From positions 1 through 25,522 of the forward strand of contig JAITOW010000005.1 of the NCBI GenBank assembly GCA_031289835.1: DNA of 25,522 nt. The letters are read 5' to 3'. Positions 15,463 to 24,566 of this stretch are shown here, in pieces. Both the position numbers and the translations under genes were made by a program. Under the pieces are notes generated by a model, which saw only the letters and a program-made list of their open reading frames with translations, made no database searches and had not been told where the DNA came from. The stretch comes from Puniceicoccales bacterium. Lineage in GTDB: Bacteria; Verrucomicrobiota; Verrucomicrobiia; Opitutales; JAIRKQ01. The first letter of the stretch is position 1, and each line of letters starts with the position of its first letter.

Positions 15463-17223
15463 ATGGATAAAAAAAATCAAATAATCGGAATCCTGTGCAT
15501 AATATGCGCCTTTGTTTTGCTATTCAAGTTTGACGGCAACAGGCATGAGATGATGGCGGCTCAAAGTGAGCAGGTTATTTCGGTGGAACCGCTTACTGAA
15601 AATGGCAAGGTGGAAGTTGTCGAAGATGCCATTTCCATGGCGGAAATTAGGGAGAATGGGGAGGATAAAAAAGTTTTCCTGGAAAATGGTCTCGTAAAGG
15701 TTGAATTTTCGACAAACTACGGGGCCATCGACCGCGTATTTTTAAAAAAGTACAAAAAAACACAAGATGGCGATGACTTAGTTGTGTTCAACGATGGGGG
15801 GCGTTGTCCGGCACTCGGACTGATTATGGGCTCACCGAAAGGTGATAAAGCGGCATATGTTTCGGGATTTTCAGTGAAGTCGTTCGACGGTCAATCCATT
15901 GTGTTTAGCAAGGTCGATAAAACTGGGCTTGAGATAGTGCGCGACTACTTTTTGCCCGAAAAAGACGGCAAGGGAGAAGGTGATGCCTATACCCTAACCC
16001 ATAGGACCCACCTGATAAATCCTTCGAATTCAGAAATTTCCCTGAAAAACATTAGTCTGAGTCTGGGAAGCATTCCCGCTACGGAAGGGGATATTACCGG
16101 TGATTATTTAAATTTCGGGTACTACGATGGGAAATCCATTGAGTTTATAAAGCCGCGGGACTTCACGGCAAGCAAGGGCTTTTTTGGCCTCGGCAAGCGC
16201 GATAGCCGCGATCACATCAGTGGGAAGCGGCCCATTATTTGGGGCTCCATAAAGAATCAATTTTTTACGGCAATTTTGACTTCGTCCATGCGCGCGAGCG
16301 GGTTTTGCGCACGGCCAGTTTTATTGAGTGATGCCGCCTTGAATCGCCAAAACGAAGGAATTGCGGCGGAGATGACATTTAGGGTCGATAATATTTCCGC
16401 GCGGGGTGAGCATGCGCTCGGTTTGGACTTTTACGTTGGTCCGAAAGATCTCGCAAGGTTGGATAGAATGCACGATCGGCAGGATCTCGTGATGCAGTTT
16501 GGATTCTTTGGAATAATAAGTAAGTTCTTGCTGTTCATGATGTTAGGAATTCACTCATTCGTGTCAAATTGGGGGTTGGCGATAATTCTTCTCACGGTCA
16601 TGGTCAAGCTGTGTCTATGGCCGCTGACAACTGCCCAGGTTCGAGTGTCGAAAAAGATGTCTGCCGTACAGGCACCGCTCAAGGAGATTAGGGAAAAATA
16701 CAAGAATAATCCGAGCAAAATTCAGGCCGAAACGATTAAGTTATTTAAGCTTCACCGTATCAATCCCGCCGCCGGTTGCCTGCCAATTTTCGTACAAATT
16801 CCGATATTTTTCGGCTTATACTTCATGCTGCGGACATCGTCTGAGCTGCGATTTGCGCATTTTTTATGGATAAAAGACCTGTCCGTTGCCGATACGGTGG
16901 CGCATGTGGGCAGCTTCCCAATTAACATTTTACCAATAATAATGTGTGTCACAACGGCGCTCCAAATGCACATGACACCGATACCTTCCGCCGATGGATC
17001 CCCAAAGATGATACTTAAATTGATGCCGCTAATCCTTTTGTTTGGCTGCTATGGCTTACCATCGGGCTTGGTTTTGTACTGGACCGTACAAAATATTTTG
17101 ACTATTGTGCAACAGTATGTAGTATCCAAACGCGGGGATATGCAGGTGGAACAGCTAATGGAAACGGAAACGGAAGCTAAAAAAAATAAGCGCGGCCGAG
17201 GGAAGAAAAATTTTACTAAATAG
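15463..17223 (+). CDS. yidC: membrane protein insertase YidC
   Basis: A 586-residue insertase that works with or without SecYEG to place inner-membrane proteins. It has the Gram-negative plan: an N-terminal membrane anchor (residues 6-20), a long periplasmic beta-domain (about 60-345), then a conserved five-segment core. That core includes SFVSNWGLAIILLTVMVK, a charged cytoplasmic coiled region (RVSKKMSAVQAPLKEIREKY), NPAAGCLPIFVQIPIFFGLY, and PSGLVLYWTVQN near the end. The groove arginine of E. coli YidC is replaced by Lys in VMVKLCLWPLT, which keeps the charge. The tail is strongly basic. The ATG at 15463 has GGTGGA six bases upstream and is preferred over a GTG at 15439. Confidence 0.97.
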   Translation: MDKKNQIIGILCIICAFVLLFKFDGNRHEMMAAQSEQVISVEPLTENGKVEVVEDAISMAEIRENGEDKKVFLENGLVKVEFSTNYGAIDRVFLKKYKKTQDGDDLVVFNDGGRCPALGLIMGSPKGDKAAYVSGFSVKSFDGQSIVFSKVDKTGLEIVRDYFLPEKDGKGEGDAYTLTHRTHLINPSNSEISLKNISLSLGSIPATEGDITGDYLNFGYYDGKSIEFIKPRDFTASKGFFGLGKRDSRDHISGKRPIIWGSIKNQFFTAILTSSMRASGFCARPVLLSDAALNRQNEGIAAEMTFRVDNISARGEHALGLDFYVGPKDLARLDRMHDRQDLVMQFGFFGIISKFLLFMMLGIHSFVSNWGLAIILLTVMVKLCLWPLTTAQVRVSKKMSAVQAPLKEIREKYKNNPSKIQAETIKLFKLHRINPAAGCLPIFVQIPIFFGLYFMLRTSSELRFAHFLWIKDLSVADTVAHVGSFPINILPIIMCVTTALQMHMTPIPSADGSPKMILKLMPLILLFGCYGLPSGLVLYWTVQNILTIVQQYVVSKRGDMQVEQLMETETEAKKNKRGRGKKNFTK

Positions 17224-17232
17224 AAGGATAAT

Positions 17233-17979
17233 ATGTCAGGACATAGTAAGTGGGCGACAACTAAGAGGCATAAGGAGGCCGTTGATTCCAAGCGCGGCAA
17301 ATTATTCAGTTTGATTGGGAAAGAATTGACAATCGCTGCCCGATTGAGTGGCGGTGATCCCGATTTTAATGCCAGGTTAAGGAATCTCATTCAGAAAGCG
17401 AAAGCTGCCAACATGCCAGCCGACAATATTAAAAAAGCCATCCAAAAGGGCACGGGGGAAGTGCCGGGTTTTACGATCGATGAGCTGCTCTATGAGGCGT
17501 ACATTGCCGGTGGTGTTGGCTTGGTCGTTGAGGTCACAACCGACAACAAAAATCGCGCGGCAAGCGAGGTGCGGAGCACATTGACTAAGTGCGGAGGGAA
17601 CTTGGCTACGCCCGGTGCATTGATGTTTAATTTCCAGCGACTTGGTCAAACTTTCATAGCCAAGTCTGCCGTCGACGAGGGTAAACTGATGGACATTGTG
17701 CTCAATGCCGGCGCAGACGACATAAAAACTGACGACGAGGAATGCTACGAAGTTTTGTGCCCAGTTTCCGAATTTTATAACCTTGAAAACGTCTTAGCCG
17801 AGGCCAAGATCGAGGTACAGTCGTCGGAGTTGGCCTATATTCCAAACACCACCGTCGAAATCAATAACCAAGATGTTGCGGATAAACTTATGCGCACCAT
17901 TGAAAAGTTGGAAGATTTGGATGATGTAAAAAACGTGTTCGCGAATTTTGAACTAGGGGATAATATCATTATGGAGTAA
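17233..17979 (+). CDS. yebC: YebC/PmpR-family protein
   Basis: A 248-residue cytoplasmic protein of the TACO1/YebC family, of normal length. It has the signature start SGHSKWATTKRHKEAVDSKRGK, DPDFNARLR, NMPADNIKKAIQKGTGE and a YEAYIAGGVGLVVEV strand. The acidic C-terminal domain ends in LEDLDDVKNVFANF. Members have been described both as transcription regulators and as factors that help ribosomes translate difficult sequences. The ATG has AAGGAT a few bases upstream and follows the yidC stop by nine bases, so it is in the yidC operon. Confidence 0.97.
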   Translation: MSGHSKWATTKRHKEAVDSKRGKLFSLIGKELTIAARLSGGDPDFNARLRNLIQKAKAANMPADNIKKAIQKGTGEVPGFTIDELLYEAYIAGGVGLVVEVTTDNKNRAASEVRSTLTKCGGNLATPGALMFNFQRLGQTFIAKSAVDEGKLMDIVLNAGADDIKTDDEECYEVLCPVSEFYNLENVLAEAKIEVQSSELAYIPNTTVEINNQDVADKLMRTIEKLEDLDDVKNVFANFELGDNIIME

Positions 17980-18035
17980 TTTTTTTGTAGAAAAAGCTTG
18001 CAGTCGTCAATAATTTTCGTTTGTTAGGCGTCATT

Positions 18036-18608
18036 GTGACTCCAGACTCTAACGCAGTGCAGTTGGTTTTACCGAGCATCTTACAAATTAATGGCTCAGC
18101 TGGCTGTACTCACTTCTCCGTGAACAAACAAGATAAGACGGAGGTGGGCAGGTTTCGTGGGCGTTCCATAGCGGTGTCCCAGGGATGGAATGGCGGTGAA
18201 TTTAGAAAATCGAAATGCCTTGGTTGTTCTTTGGAAACGCGTAATGCGCTTGCGAGAAGGATTTCCCTCTCTAGTTCCGTGTGTATGGCACGGGAAGTGT
18301 CAGGTCTTAAAAATTCTTGGGTTCGAGTGTTTATGCGGTTGCGCGGTGGCACGGGTGAGGGTTTGAACGAATGTGGGCGTGCTTTGCGCACCATGTTTGT
18401 GCCCATATTCATGTCCCGCGGCGAATCGGCAAAGGAGCTTGGAGAAATAAGAAAGTTTATCGGTGATTTGTTGGCCAGGACATCCGATAGAAAAAATGTG
18501 AGAGAAATTTATAATCGGTGCAATCGTGTGTTGGAGCATAGCGGTGCGATGGCACTATTCGGGATATTGAGAAGTGCACTTAACGAAGCAAAAAAGGGCA
18601 TACTTTAA
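18036..18608 (+). CDS. unrecognised basic cytoplasmic protein
   Basis: A 190-residue protein that I do not recognise. There is no signal peptide or membrane segment. It is rich in Arg, Gly and Ser. The middle reads RFRGRSIAVSQGWNGGEFRK, then LETRNALARRISL, then WVRVFMRLRGGTGEGLNECGRALRTMF, a basic helix-turn pattern. The C-terminal third is helical (ELGEIRKFIGDLLAR, VREIYNRCNRVLEHSG). The frame is open from a TTG at 18021, but the GTG at 18036 has AGG at seven-base spacing and is preferred. It lies 56 bases after yebC on the same strand and converges on gatB with five bases between the stops. Nucleic-acid binding is possible from its charge, but unproven. Confidence 0.6.
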   Translation: MTPDSNAVQLVLPSILQINGSAGCTHFSVNKQDKTEVGRFRGRSIAVSQGWNGGEFRKSKCLGCSLETRNALARRISLSSSVCMAREVSGLKNSWVRVFMRLRGGTGEGLNECGRALRTMFVPIFMSRGESAKELGEIRKFIGDLLARTSDRKNVREIYNRCNRVLEHSGAMALFGILRSALNEAKKGIL

Positions 18609-18613
18609 TTTTT

Positions 18614-20065
18614 CTAAGGTCGAAGGTTTAGCAGTTCGCGCATCATTCTGTCAACTAGTTGGGGGTTTGCTTTGCCATGGGTTGCCTTTATGACTTTACC
18701 TTTTAAAACATTTATGGCCTGGCCTTTGCCCGCTAGAAGTTCGTTGACGGCCCTAGGGTTGTCGCAGATGACATTTTTGCAGATTCCTTTGATCTCGTCG
18801 GTATTTACGTTTTGTCGCAGGCCACGTTTGTCAACAAGAACTTCGGGGGCTTCACCCGTTGTGTACATTTCGCTGAAAATTTCCTTGCCAGATTGCTTGG
18901 AAATGGTGGTACTGTCGACCAGTTTCGCTAGCTTGGCCAGTTGCTGCGGGCTTACTTTTTCACAGGCAACCTCCAGAGGTGTTGTACCTGCCATGTGCAG
19001 GAGCTCGTTAACTATAAAATTTGCGATGGTCCTCGGACTATTATGAAATTTTAGGGTTTCCTCAAAATAGTCGCTTAGGAATTTTTCCGGGTAAAGCACG
19101 GATGTGAGCGCGTATGGTAAATTGTAAAACAAGCGAAAACGTTCCTGCTTCGCAAAGGGCATTTCCGGCAATTCGCTTCGAATTTTAATTTGCGTTTTTT
19201 CGGAAATTTTTACGGGCATCAGGTCCGGGTCGGTAAAGTATCTGTAATCGTGAGCCGTTTCCTTCGTACGCATCAGCGCGGTTACACAGGCCTCCGCGTT
19301 CCAGCGGCGGGTTTCCTGATGAATTACGCCTCCGCTTCCCAAAACATCCCGTTGCCTGCGAATTTCGTACTCGATTCCGTGCTTCACCCCGGAAATTGAG
19401 TTTAGATTTTTTAGTTCAACCTTCGTTCCCAATTCCCTCTGGCCGACCGGGCGAACGCTAACATTTGCATCGCATCGCATTTGCCCCTTTTCCATGTCGC
19501 AATCGGATATCCCGGCATACACCAGATGTATGCGCAGAGAATTCAGATAGGCAAAGGCTTCCTCCGGCGAGTGAATATCCGGCTCGGATACGATTTCTAT
19601 GAGAGGAACTCCCGCGCGATTGTAGTCAATCAGTGATTCGTTCTCAAAGTGCGTCAATTTTCCAACATCTTCCTCGAGGTGAATTCTGTTAAGTTTTATG
19701 TTTTTGTGTTCGCCCATAACATTTCTGGCCGGTCCTTCAAGCTCGATTTCGACGCTTCCGCCACGGCACAGCGGGTTATCATTTTGCGATATTTGATAAT
19801 TTTTTGGACAGTCTGGATAAAAATAATTTTTGCGATCCCATTTACTAGTGGTGGAGATTTTACATCCAAAAATTATGCCGGCTTTTACCGCTTGGCGAAT
19901 TGCCTCGGCATTTATGGTCGGCAGTGTTCCGGGTAGGGCAAGTACAGTCGGATCGGTTAATGTATTGGGACTTTTGCCATACCTATATTCGCAGGCCGAA
20001 AACATTTTTGACTTCGTTTTTACCTGCACATGAACTTCCAACCCAATAATAGCCTCGTACTTCAT
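18614..20065 (-). CDS. gatB: aspartyl/glutamyl-tRNA(Asn/Gln) amidotransferase subunit B
   Basis: A 483-residue GatB, the subunit that binds misacylated Glu-tRNA-Gln or Asp-tRNA-Asn and activates it by phosphorylation, so that ammonia from GatA can complete amidation. It starts MKYEAIIGLEVHVQ, the family start, at an ATG with GGAT upstream; the longer open frame is not used. Motifs include DRKNYFYPDCPKNYQISQ, HLEEDVGKLTH, DYNRAGVPLIEIVSEPD, GQMRCDANVSVRP and the KNLNS stretch. The C-terminal helical and YqeY-like domain ends at MMRELLNLRP. Length is typical. gatA and gatC are not in the window. It lies 159 bases downstream of plsC on the same strand; that gap holds nothing recognisable. Confidence 0.97.
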   Translation of the reverse strand: MKYEAIIGLEVHVQVKTKSKMFSACEYRYGKSPNTLTDPTVLALPGTLPTINAEAIRQAVKAGIIFGCKISTTSKWDRKNYFYPDCPKNYQISQNDNPLCRGGSVEIELEGPARNVMGEHKNIKLNRIHLEEDVGKLTHFENESLIDYNRAGVPLIEIVSEPDIHSPEEAFAYLNSLRIHLVYAGISDCDMEKGQMRCDANVSVRPVGQRELGTKVELKNLNSISGVKHGIEYEIRRQRDVLGSGGVIHQETRRWNAEACVTALMRTKETAHDYRYFTDPDLMPVKISEKTQIKIRSELPEMPFAKQERFRLFYNLPYALTSVLYPEKFLSDYFEETLKFHNSPRTIANFIVNELLHMAGTTPLEVACEKVSPQQLAKLAKLVDSTTISKQSGKEIFSEMYTTGEAPEVLVDKRGLRQNVNTDEIKGICKNVICDNPRAVNELLAGKGQAINVLKGKVIKATHGKANPQLVDRMMRELLNLRP

Positions 20066-20224
20066 AATGTATCCATTTTCTAGGGAACGAAACGTATCAG
20101 GCAATCAAAAATTAAAGCTAAAGTTCCGCAGTGGAAGTCCCTCTTCTTGCCTAACCTGGCGGATAGGCGCACAAAGCACCTTGGAAAACTCCCGATCAGT
20201 GGCAATGCAATGAACAAAACAAAG

Positions 20225-20860
20225 CTAAAGATAATTTTGCTTTGGAAGCCTGAGGGTTTTAATCCTGTTCATGATTACGTCCGCAGCATCTTGGTACCGG
20301 CTAGCGGAGTTTTTGTTGTCGTACTCTGAAACCTGCAGCGGCTTACCAAATATAATGTCAGCTTTTTCGTTAAAATTTGGAAAATGCGAAAATCGATTCA
20401 TGATCTCGTAGGTGCCGAATATTCTACAGGGTACAACTGGTACACCGCTCTTGCATGCAAACAAGCCCACACCGGCGTGTGCCTTATGTAATTTTCCATC
20501 AACGGATCGTGTGCCTTCGGGGAAAATCATTACAGCCTTACCATTTTGCAACAGCTCCAACACGGAACGAATGGCAGATATATCGACGCCGTCCCTATCA
20601 ACCGAAATCGAGTTCAAATGCGTAAACAACCATTTCCCTACCCGTGAGCCGAACAGACTTTTCTTAGCGAAAGAAAAAACTTCCCTTTTCCACAGCAATG
20701 CACCCAAAAATGGCGGATCGAAATAGCTGAAATGATTGCACGCCAATAGGAAGGCTCCCCTTTTCGGGATATTTTCCAAGCCATAGGCGGAACCGTCAAA
20801 AAGCTCGTAAAACCCAGCTTTAAACAGATAACACATGATCTGGTAAACGGGATGCAACAT
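20225..20860 (-). CDS. plsC: 1-acyl-sn-glycerol-3-phosphate acyltransferase
   Basis: A 211-residue PlsC-family acyltransferase that makes phosphatidic acid from lysophosphatidic acid at the inner membrane. The catalytic HX4D is NHFSYFD (H43, D48). FPEGTRS at 113-119 binds the glycerol phosphate, with the later GVPVVPCRIFGTYE and the DIIFGKPL block also in place. Hydrophobic N-terminal helices (residues 4-20) give membrane contact. The ATG at 20860 has no clear ribosome site. It diverges from the thymidine-phosphorylase-like gene, with 173 bases between the starts. The exact acyl acceptor is inferred from the family. Confidence 0.92.
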   Translation of the reverse strand: MLHPVYQIMCYLFKAGFYELFDGSAYGLENIPKRGAFLLACNHFSYFDPPFLGALLWKREVFSFAKKSLFGSRVGKWLFTHLNSISVDRDGVDISAIRSVLELLQNGKAVMIFPEGTRSVDGKLHKAHAGVGLFACKSGVPVVPCRIFGTYEIMNRFSHFPNFNEKADIIFGKPLQVSEYDNKNSASRYQDAADVIMNRIKTLRLPKQNYL

Positions 20861-20945
20861 GCTGTTTTAATACTGAAACTTTGGTAAAAATGAAAGCTTT
20901 TTTTTCATAAATTTTGTCAATCTTTCGGAAAAATATTTCATAATT

Positions 20946-20975
20946 TAGTACTTGATAGTACTTGACAACTGTCAA
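20946..20975. promoter_or_regulatory. tandem repeat and palindrome in the plsC/deoA-like divergent gap
   Basis: TAGTACTTGA occurs twice in tandem (20946-20955, 20956-20965). The second copy runs into the inverted repeat TTGACA-AC-TGTCAA (20962-20975), so a perfect -35 hexamer is present on both strands. On the plus strand CATACA (20985-20990) is a weak -10 at 17 bases. The arrangement suggests a regulated divergent promoter. Confidence 0.4.
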
Positions 20976-21033
20976 AAATTCCCCCATACACCAATTGTGT
21001 AGGTTTACTGTAAATTCTTTAGTCGGCTATGCA

Positions 21034-22359
21034 ATGGAAAAAGAAAAAAAAGTTCAATACAAGATTCCGTATAATATACTAATTGAAAAGAAAATTTCTG
21101 CGGAGGAACTAACGGACGATGAGGTGCGCGAAGTTACGGGGGCGATAATAGATGATAAAATTCCATTGCACCAATTGTCGGCATTTTTAATGGCTGTCTA
21201 TTTTCAGGGGATGAGTGTGCAAGAAACTGCCGTTTGGACGGAGGAATTGATGCTGTCCGGAGACCTGATCGACACGGGAAACATTTCCTGGCCAAAGATT
21301 GATCGTTGCGCCACGGGTGGCGTCGGGGATAAGGCCACTTTTGTCCTATCTGCAATTGCCGCTGCGTGTGGCATTGCGGTTCCGATGGTTGCCGACATGG
21401 ACGATGGTTTCGTAATTTCCGACATTGAAAAAATCTCTTCCATTCCGGGGTTTTCGTCCAAATTTGATTCAAAAAATTTCAAAGCTCAACTGAAAAAAGT
21501 TGGCTGCTGCTACTGTGAGCAACCGGATACGGTGGCTCCCGTTGACGTGCGATTGATAAAATTACGCAAGGAGACCGGTACAATTCCGAGTGTTCCATTG
21601 CTAGTTGGTAGTATACTTTGCAAGAAGCTATCCTCCGGGGTGGAAGGTTTGGTCGTGGACGTGAAATGGGGAAGCGGTTCTTGCATTAAGGACGTTGAGC
21701 ATGCCAAGCAGCTTGGCCGCATGATAACAAGGGTGGCACGCGCTCTGAATAGAAAGTGCATCGCACTCGTAACCGATGCCAATCAACCACTTGGAAGAAC
21801 CGTTGGGACAGCGCTTGAAATTAAGGAGGTAATCGAGCTTCTAAAGGGTGGTGGTGACGCGGAACTCCAAGATCTCATTCTAAAACTCGGAATGGAGATT
21901 GTGCGTTTGGCGGGTGTTGCAGGTTCGACTTTGTCGGCTAAGCAGATGATAGTTAAGCACTTATCCGATGGAACTGCCCTGGAAAAATTTAAAGAATTTG
22001 TCGATGCGCAGGGGGGAGACACTTCCTACATTGATAATCCCGAGAAATTCCCAGAAGCCAAATGTGTCCGTAAACTTTCCGCTCAAAAACGTGGCTATAT
22101 ACACACCGTCAACGCCGGTATGATTGCGCGCGGTGTCCGCATTTTGGCTGAAAATTCAGATGGCACCCTGGATTATGCCGTTGGTGTGTCTGACGTTATG
22201 AAAGTTGGCATGCAAATAAAGCAAGGTGAGCCGCTGATGATGATCCACTACAATAACGAGTCAAAACTCGACAAAGCATTGGAATATTTTCGCGATGCCT
22301 ACCGACTCGCTCCTAAGCGTCCAACCCAGGGAGATATTATCAGCGAGCGCATCGCGTAG
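21034..22359 (+). CDS. thymidine phosphorylase-like protein with altered phosphate site
   Basis: A 441-residue member of the thymidine/pyrimidine-nucleoside phosphorylase family, the same length as E. coli DeoA. It aligns without gaps over the active site with an offset of seven. The pyrimidine-binding residues are kept: R178, S193 and K197, equal to E. coli R171, S186 and K190, within KLRKETG and VGSILCKK. Phosphate-binding positions K84, S86, S95, S113 and T123 are instead R91, A93, T102, A120 and D130. The SGRGLGHTGGTLDKLE signature is replaced at 120-135, while TGGVGDK and SIPGF on either side remain. The start is an ATG giving MEKEKKVQYK. The gene stands alone, divergent from plsC. It may not be a phosphorylase at all; anthranilate phosphoribosyltransferase-like enzymes share the fold. 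Confidence 0.85.
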   Translation: MEKEKKVQYKIPYNILIEKKISAEELTDDEVREVTGAIIDDKIPLHQLSAFLMAVYFQGMSVQETAVWTEELMLSGDLIDTGNISWPKIDRCATGGVGDKATFVLSAIAAACGIAVPMVADMDDGFVISDIEKISSIPGFSSKFDSKNFKAQLKKVGCCYCEQPDTVAPVDVRLIKLRKETGTIPSVPLLVGSILCKKLSSGVEGLVVDVKWGSGSCIKDVEHAKQLGRMITRVARALNRKCIALVTDANQPLGRTVGTALEIKEVIELLKGGGDAELQDLILKLGMEIVRLAGVAGSTLSAKQMIVKHLSDGTALEKFKEFVDAQGGDTSYIDNPEKFPEAKCVRKLSAQKRGYIHTVNAGMIARGVRILAENSDGTLDYAVGVSDVMKVGMQIKQGEPLMMIHYNNESKLDKALEYFRDAYRLAPKRPTQGDIISERIA

Positions 22360-22429
22360 GTACATGGTTTTGCAAGGAAGGAAGATGAGCTGCTAAAAGG
22401 GGATTGTTTTTGGTCATCGGCTCCCCCAT

Positions 22430-24379
22430 TCAGGGAAAAGGAATTTTTGTGAAAAATTTCCACTTTGCGAGCGTTTGCCAGGTTTTGTTGCGCACTATGC
22501 TGCCGTTTTTTTCATCATCACCAATTTTACGCGTTTGATTGGAGATCAATTCGATATTCTTGCCATCGTTTGTGACAATAAACTCATCCGTTATTGTAAC
22601 TTTCGTGCAGTAGCCTTCATGCAGCTCGTCGTTTGATAGTAAATCTTTCCCAAAGCTCTTGTATTTCAGGCCCTTTTCGGAAATCAGCTCGATGATTGTT
22701 CTAACTATGTCAACCTGGCTGCCCGGCTGAGGCTTGTATTTTTTCAATTCGCCGTTGAATCGCTTCCAATATATTACCAAAGGAACGCTCCATTCATCTA
22801 ACAGAGGGAAATTTTCCTTGTAATGCTTCCGTGAAAAGTGATCGCCGGTTATGACAAACAGAGCTTCATCCGTTAGCGCTCCAATTGCTCTTACAAAATC
22901 TCCCAAACACCTGTCCGCATACCAGGCATGGCCGAGGCATTTTAGCGTTTTCTCATTGTTGGTAAATTTTGCAAGATGTTCGAGTGGAACGTCTTCGGAA
23001 CGTAAGTCCACGGAAAACGGCGGATGATTTGATGCCGTTAAAATCAGATTGAAACTTGGTACTTCGGGATTAAAATTGGATTCTATAAATTTGAATAGAT
23101 CCTTATCATTGACACCCCATTCATTCCCCTCGTATGCCAACATAATATCACCGCCGTAGCAGTGCTGATAGCCATGTATCGGCGCAAATCGGTCCACGCG
23201 CTGCCAACTCAAGTACCCGGCATAGTAGAAATTTGTCCCGTAACCGAGCTGTTGAAACAAAGTGCCAACCGATAAATCGCAATTTTTTAAACCATTTTCC
23301 GCATAGTTGATCAAAAATCCCATGTTGGGGTAGTTGCACATCTGCACCGCTATCGCCGACATAGTTCCCTGACCGGTGGGGACAAAATGCTTAAAATACA
23401 AACCATCGTTTGCTAATTTTGCAAGATTTGGGCATAAATTCAGCGCAGAATTTTCGGGAAACAACGGCCAATTATCCTGGCTTTCCATAACTACTAAAAA
23501 AATATGTTTCGGTTTTTCGGACAATTTTGCCCCCTTCGATGTGCGGGAAATGAGTTCGTCCACATCTTTCGTTTGAGCATTTAAAACGTTCAAGGCAGCA
23601 ATCAAGTTTTCACGGGAAAGGGATTTTTGTATCAGTTTGATGCTATTTTGCCTGCGAAATTCTTTCAATGCAAAGTATAGCGCGTAGTACGCATTGGGGA
23701 CGCATTTGTTAAGAAATGTGTGTCCTGTTATGGCCACATCTATTTGTTGGAGTGGACGCCGGGAGATCGAACCGCGGGCAGCAGCCACAAAAGCAAACAA
23801 CATCAATGCTACAATTATTAGCCACGCTGAAGCATTTTTATGTTCCGATAATGCGATGCGAGCGCTCAATTTTAGGTAGAGGAGAATTAGGCAAATGGAT
23901 ATCCCCGCTGCACTTAGAATTACGGCCAACGGGCTGTAGTCTTTCCAAATCGTAGTTAAAATTGCCCTTTTGTCGTCGAATAAAAAATTAAAGACCCAAA
24001 AGTTGAACCTATCATTGTATTCTTTGAAATATTCGATGTCGATTATTGCCAAAGTAACGGTTGCAAACGTGAACAGAGCGACACACAATTTGTGCAATTT
24101 GCACAGCTTGTTTTGAAAATCTTTGGATCGGGGTAAAAATATCGAAACGGTGAAAAATGGCAAAATAAACATTCCTGTAACGCGGCAATCGAATTGCCAG
24201 GCTCTCAGTGCAAACATTTGCAAGTTATATGGAGTTACTTCACCTAGCAGTGCTGGGAAAGCTGAAATCAACGAAATGCGCGAGATGCAAAGCGTGGTCA
24301 CCATGAATGCAAATGAAATTGCAAATATCTTCCATGGACTGATAAAAGGGCAATTCGCGTTTGTTTTGTCGTTGTTCAT
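22430..24379 (-). CDS. LTA synthase/phosphoglycerol transferase-like membrane sulfatase-fold protein
   Basis: A 649-residue protein with five membrane segments (about 15-40, 62-83, 95-116, 148-170, 185-203) and an extracytoplasmic alkaline-phosphatase-superfamily domain, the LtaS/OpgB plan. Catalytic residues are visible: E299 in VVMESQDNW, nucleophile T339 in TGQGTMSA, D513 and H514 in ITGDHF, and H452 in SNHPPF. Such enzymes move phosphoglycerol or phosphoethanolamine to glycans or glycolipids outside the inner membrane. The frame continues to an ATG at 24559, which would add 60 atypical residues. The ATG at 24379 matches LtaS length but has no ribosome site. It follows tsaE on the same strand. 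The true acceptor is unknown. Confidence 0.82.
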   Translation of the reverse strand: MNNDKTNANCPFISPWKIFAISFAFMVTTLCISRISLISAFPALLGEVTPYNLQMFALRAWQFDCRVTGMFILPFFTVSIFLPRSKDFQNKLCKLHKLCVALFTFATVTLAIIDIEYFKEYNDRFNFWVFNFLFDDKRAILTTIWKDYSPLAVILSAAGISICLILLYLKLSARIALSEHKNASAWLIIVALMLFAFVAAARGSISRRPLQQIDVAITGHTFLNKCVPNAYYALYFALKEFRRQNSIKLIQKSLSRENLIAALNVLNAQTKDVDELISRTSKGAKLSEKPKHIFLVVMESQDNWPLFPENSALNLCPNLAKLANDGLYFKHFVPTGQGTMSAIAVQMCNYPNMGFLINYAENGLKNCDLSVGTLFQQLGYGTNFYYAGYLSWQRVDRFAPIHGYQHCYGGDIMLAYEGNEWGVNDKDLFKFIESNFNPEVPSFNLILTASNHPPFSVDLRSEDVPLEHLAKFTNNEKTLKCLGHAWYADRCLGDFVRAIGALTDEALFVITGDHFSRKHYKENFPLLDEWSVPLVIYWKRFNGELKKYKPQPGSQVDIVRTIIELISEKGLKYKSFGKDLLSNDELHEGYCTKVTITDEFIVTNDGKNIELISNQTRKIGDDEKNGSIVRNKTWQTLAKWKFFTKIPFP

Positions 24380-24566
24380 GTTGTTTGAAAGGTTAAAAAG
24401 CCGAAAAGGCAGATTGATATGGCCTAGCCAGCTTAGCAAGTACAAAAAAAATCGGAGAATACAATGGGAGCCGCCTCGGTGCATGGAAGATTTTTCGAGA
24501 GACTTAAATTTTGATTTAGCGGAAGAAACAGAAATAATCGAAGGGAACGATCTTCGCATTGGAGCG

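Noticed and set aside
23750..23785. tRNA T-arm-like GGTTCGATC on the minus strand
   Set aside because: No matching acceptor, D or anticodon arms can be folded around it, and it lies within the LtaS-like coding sequence.
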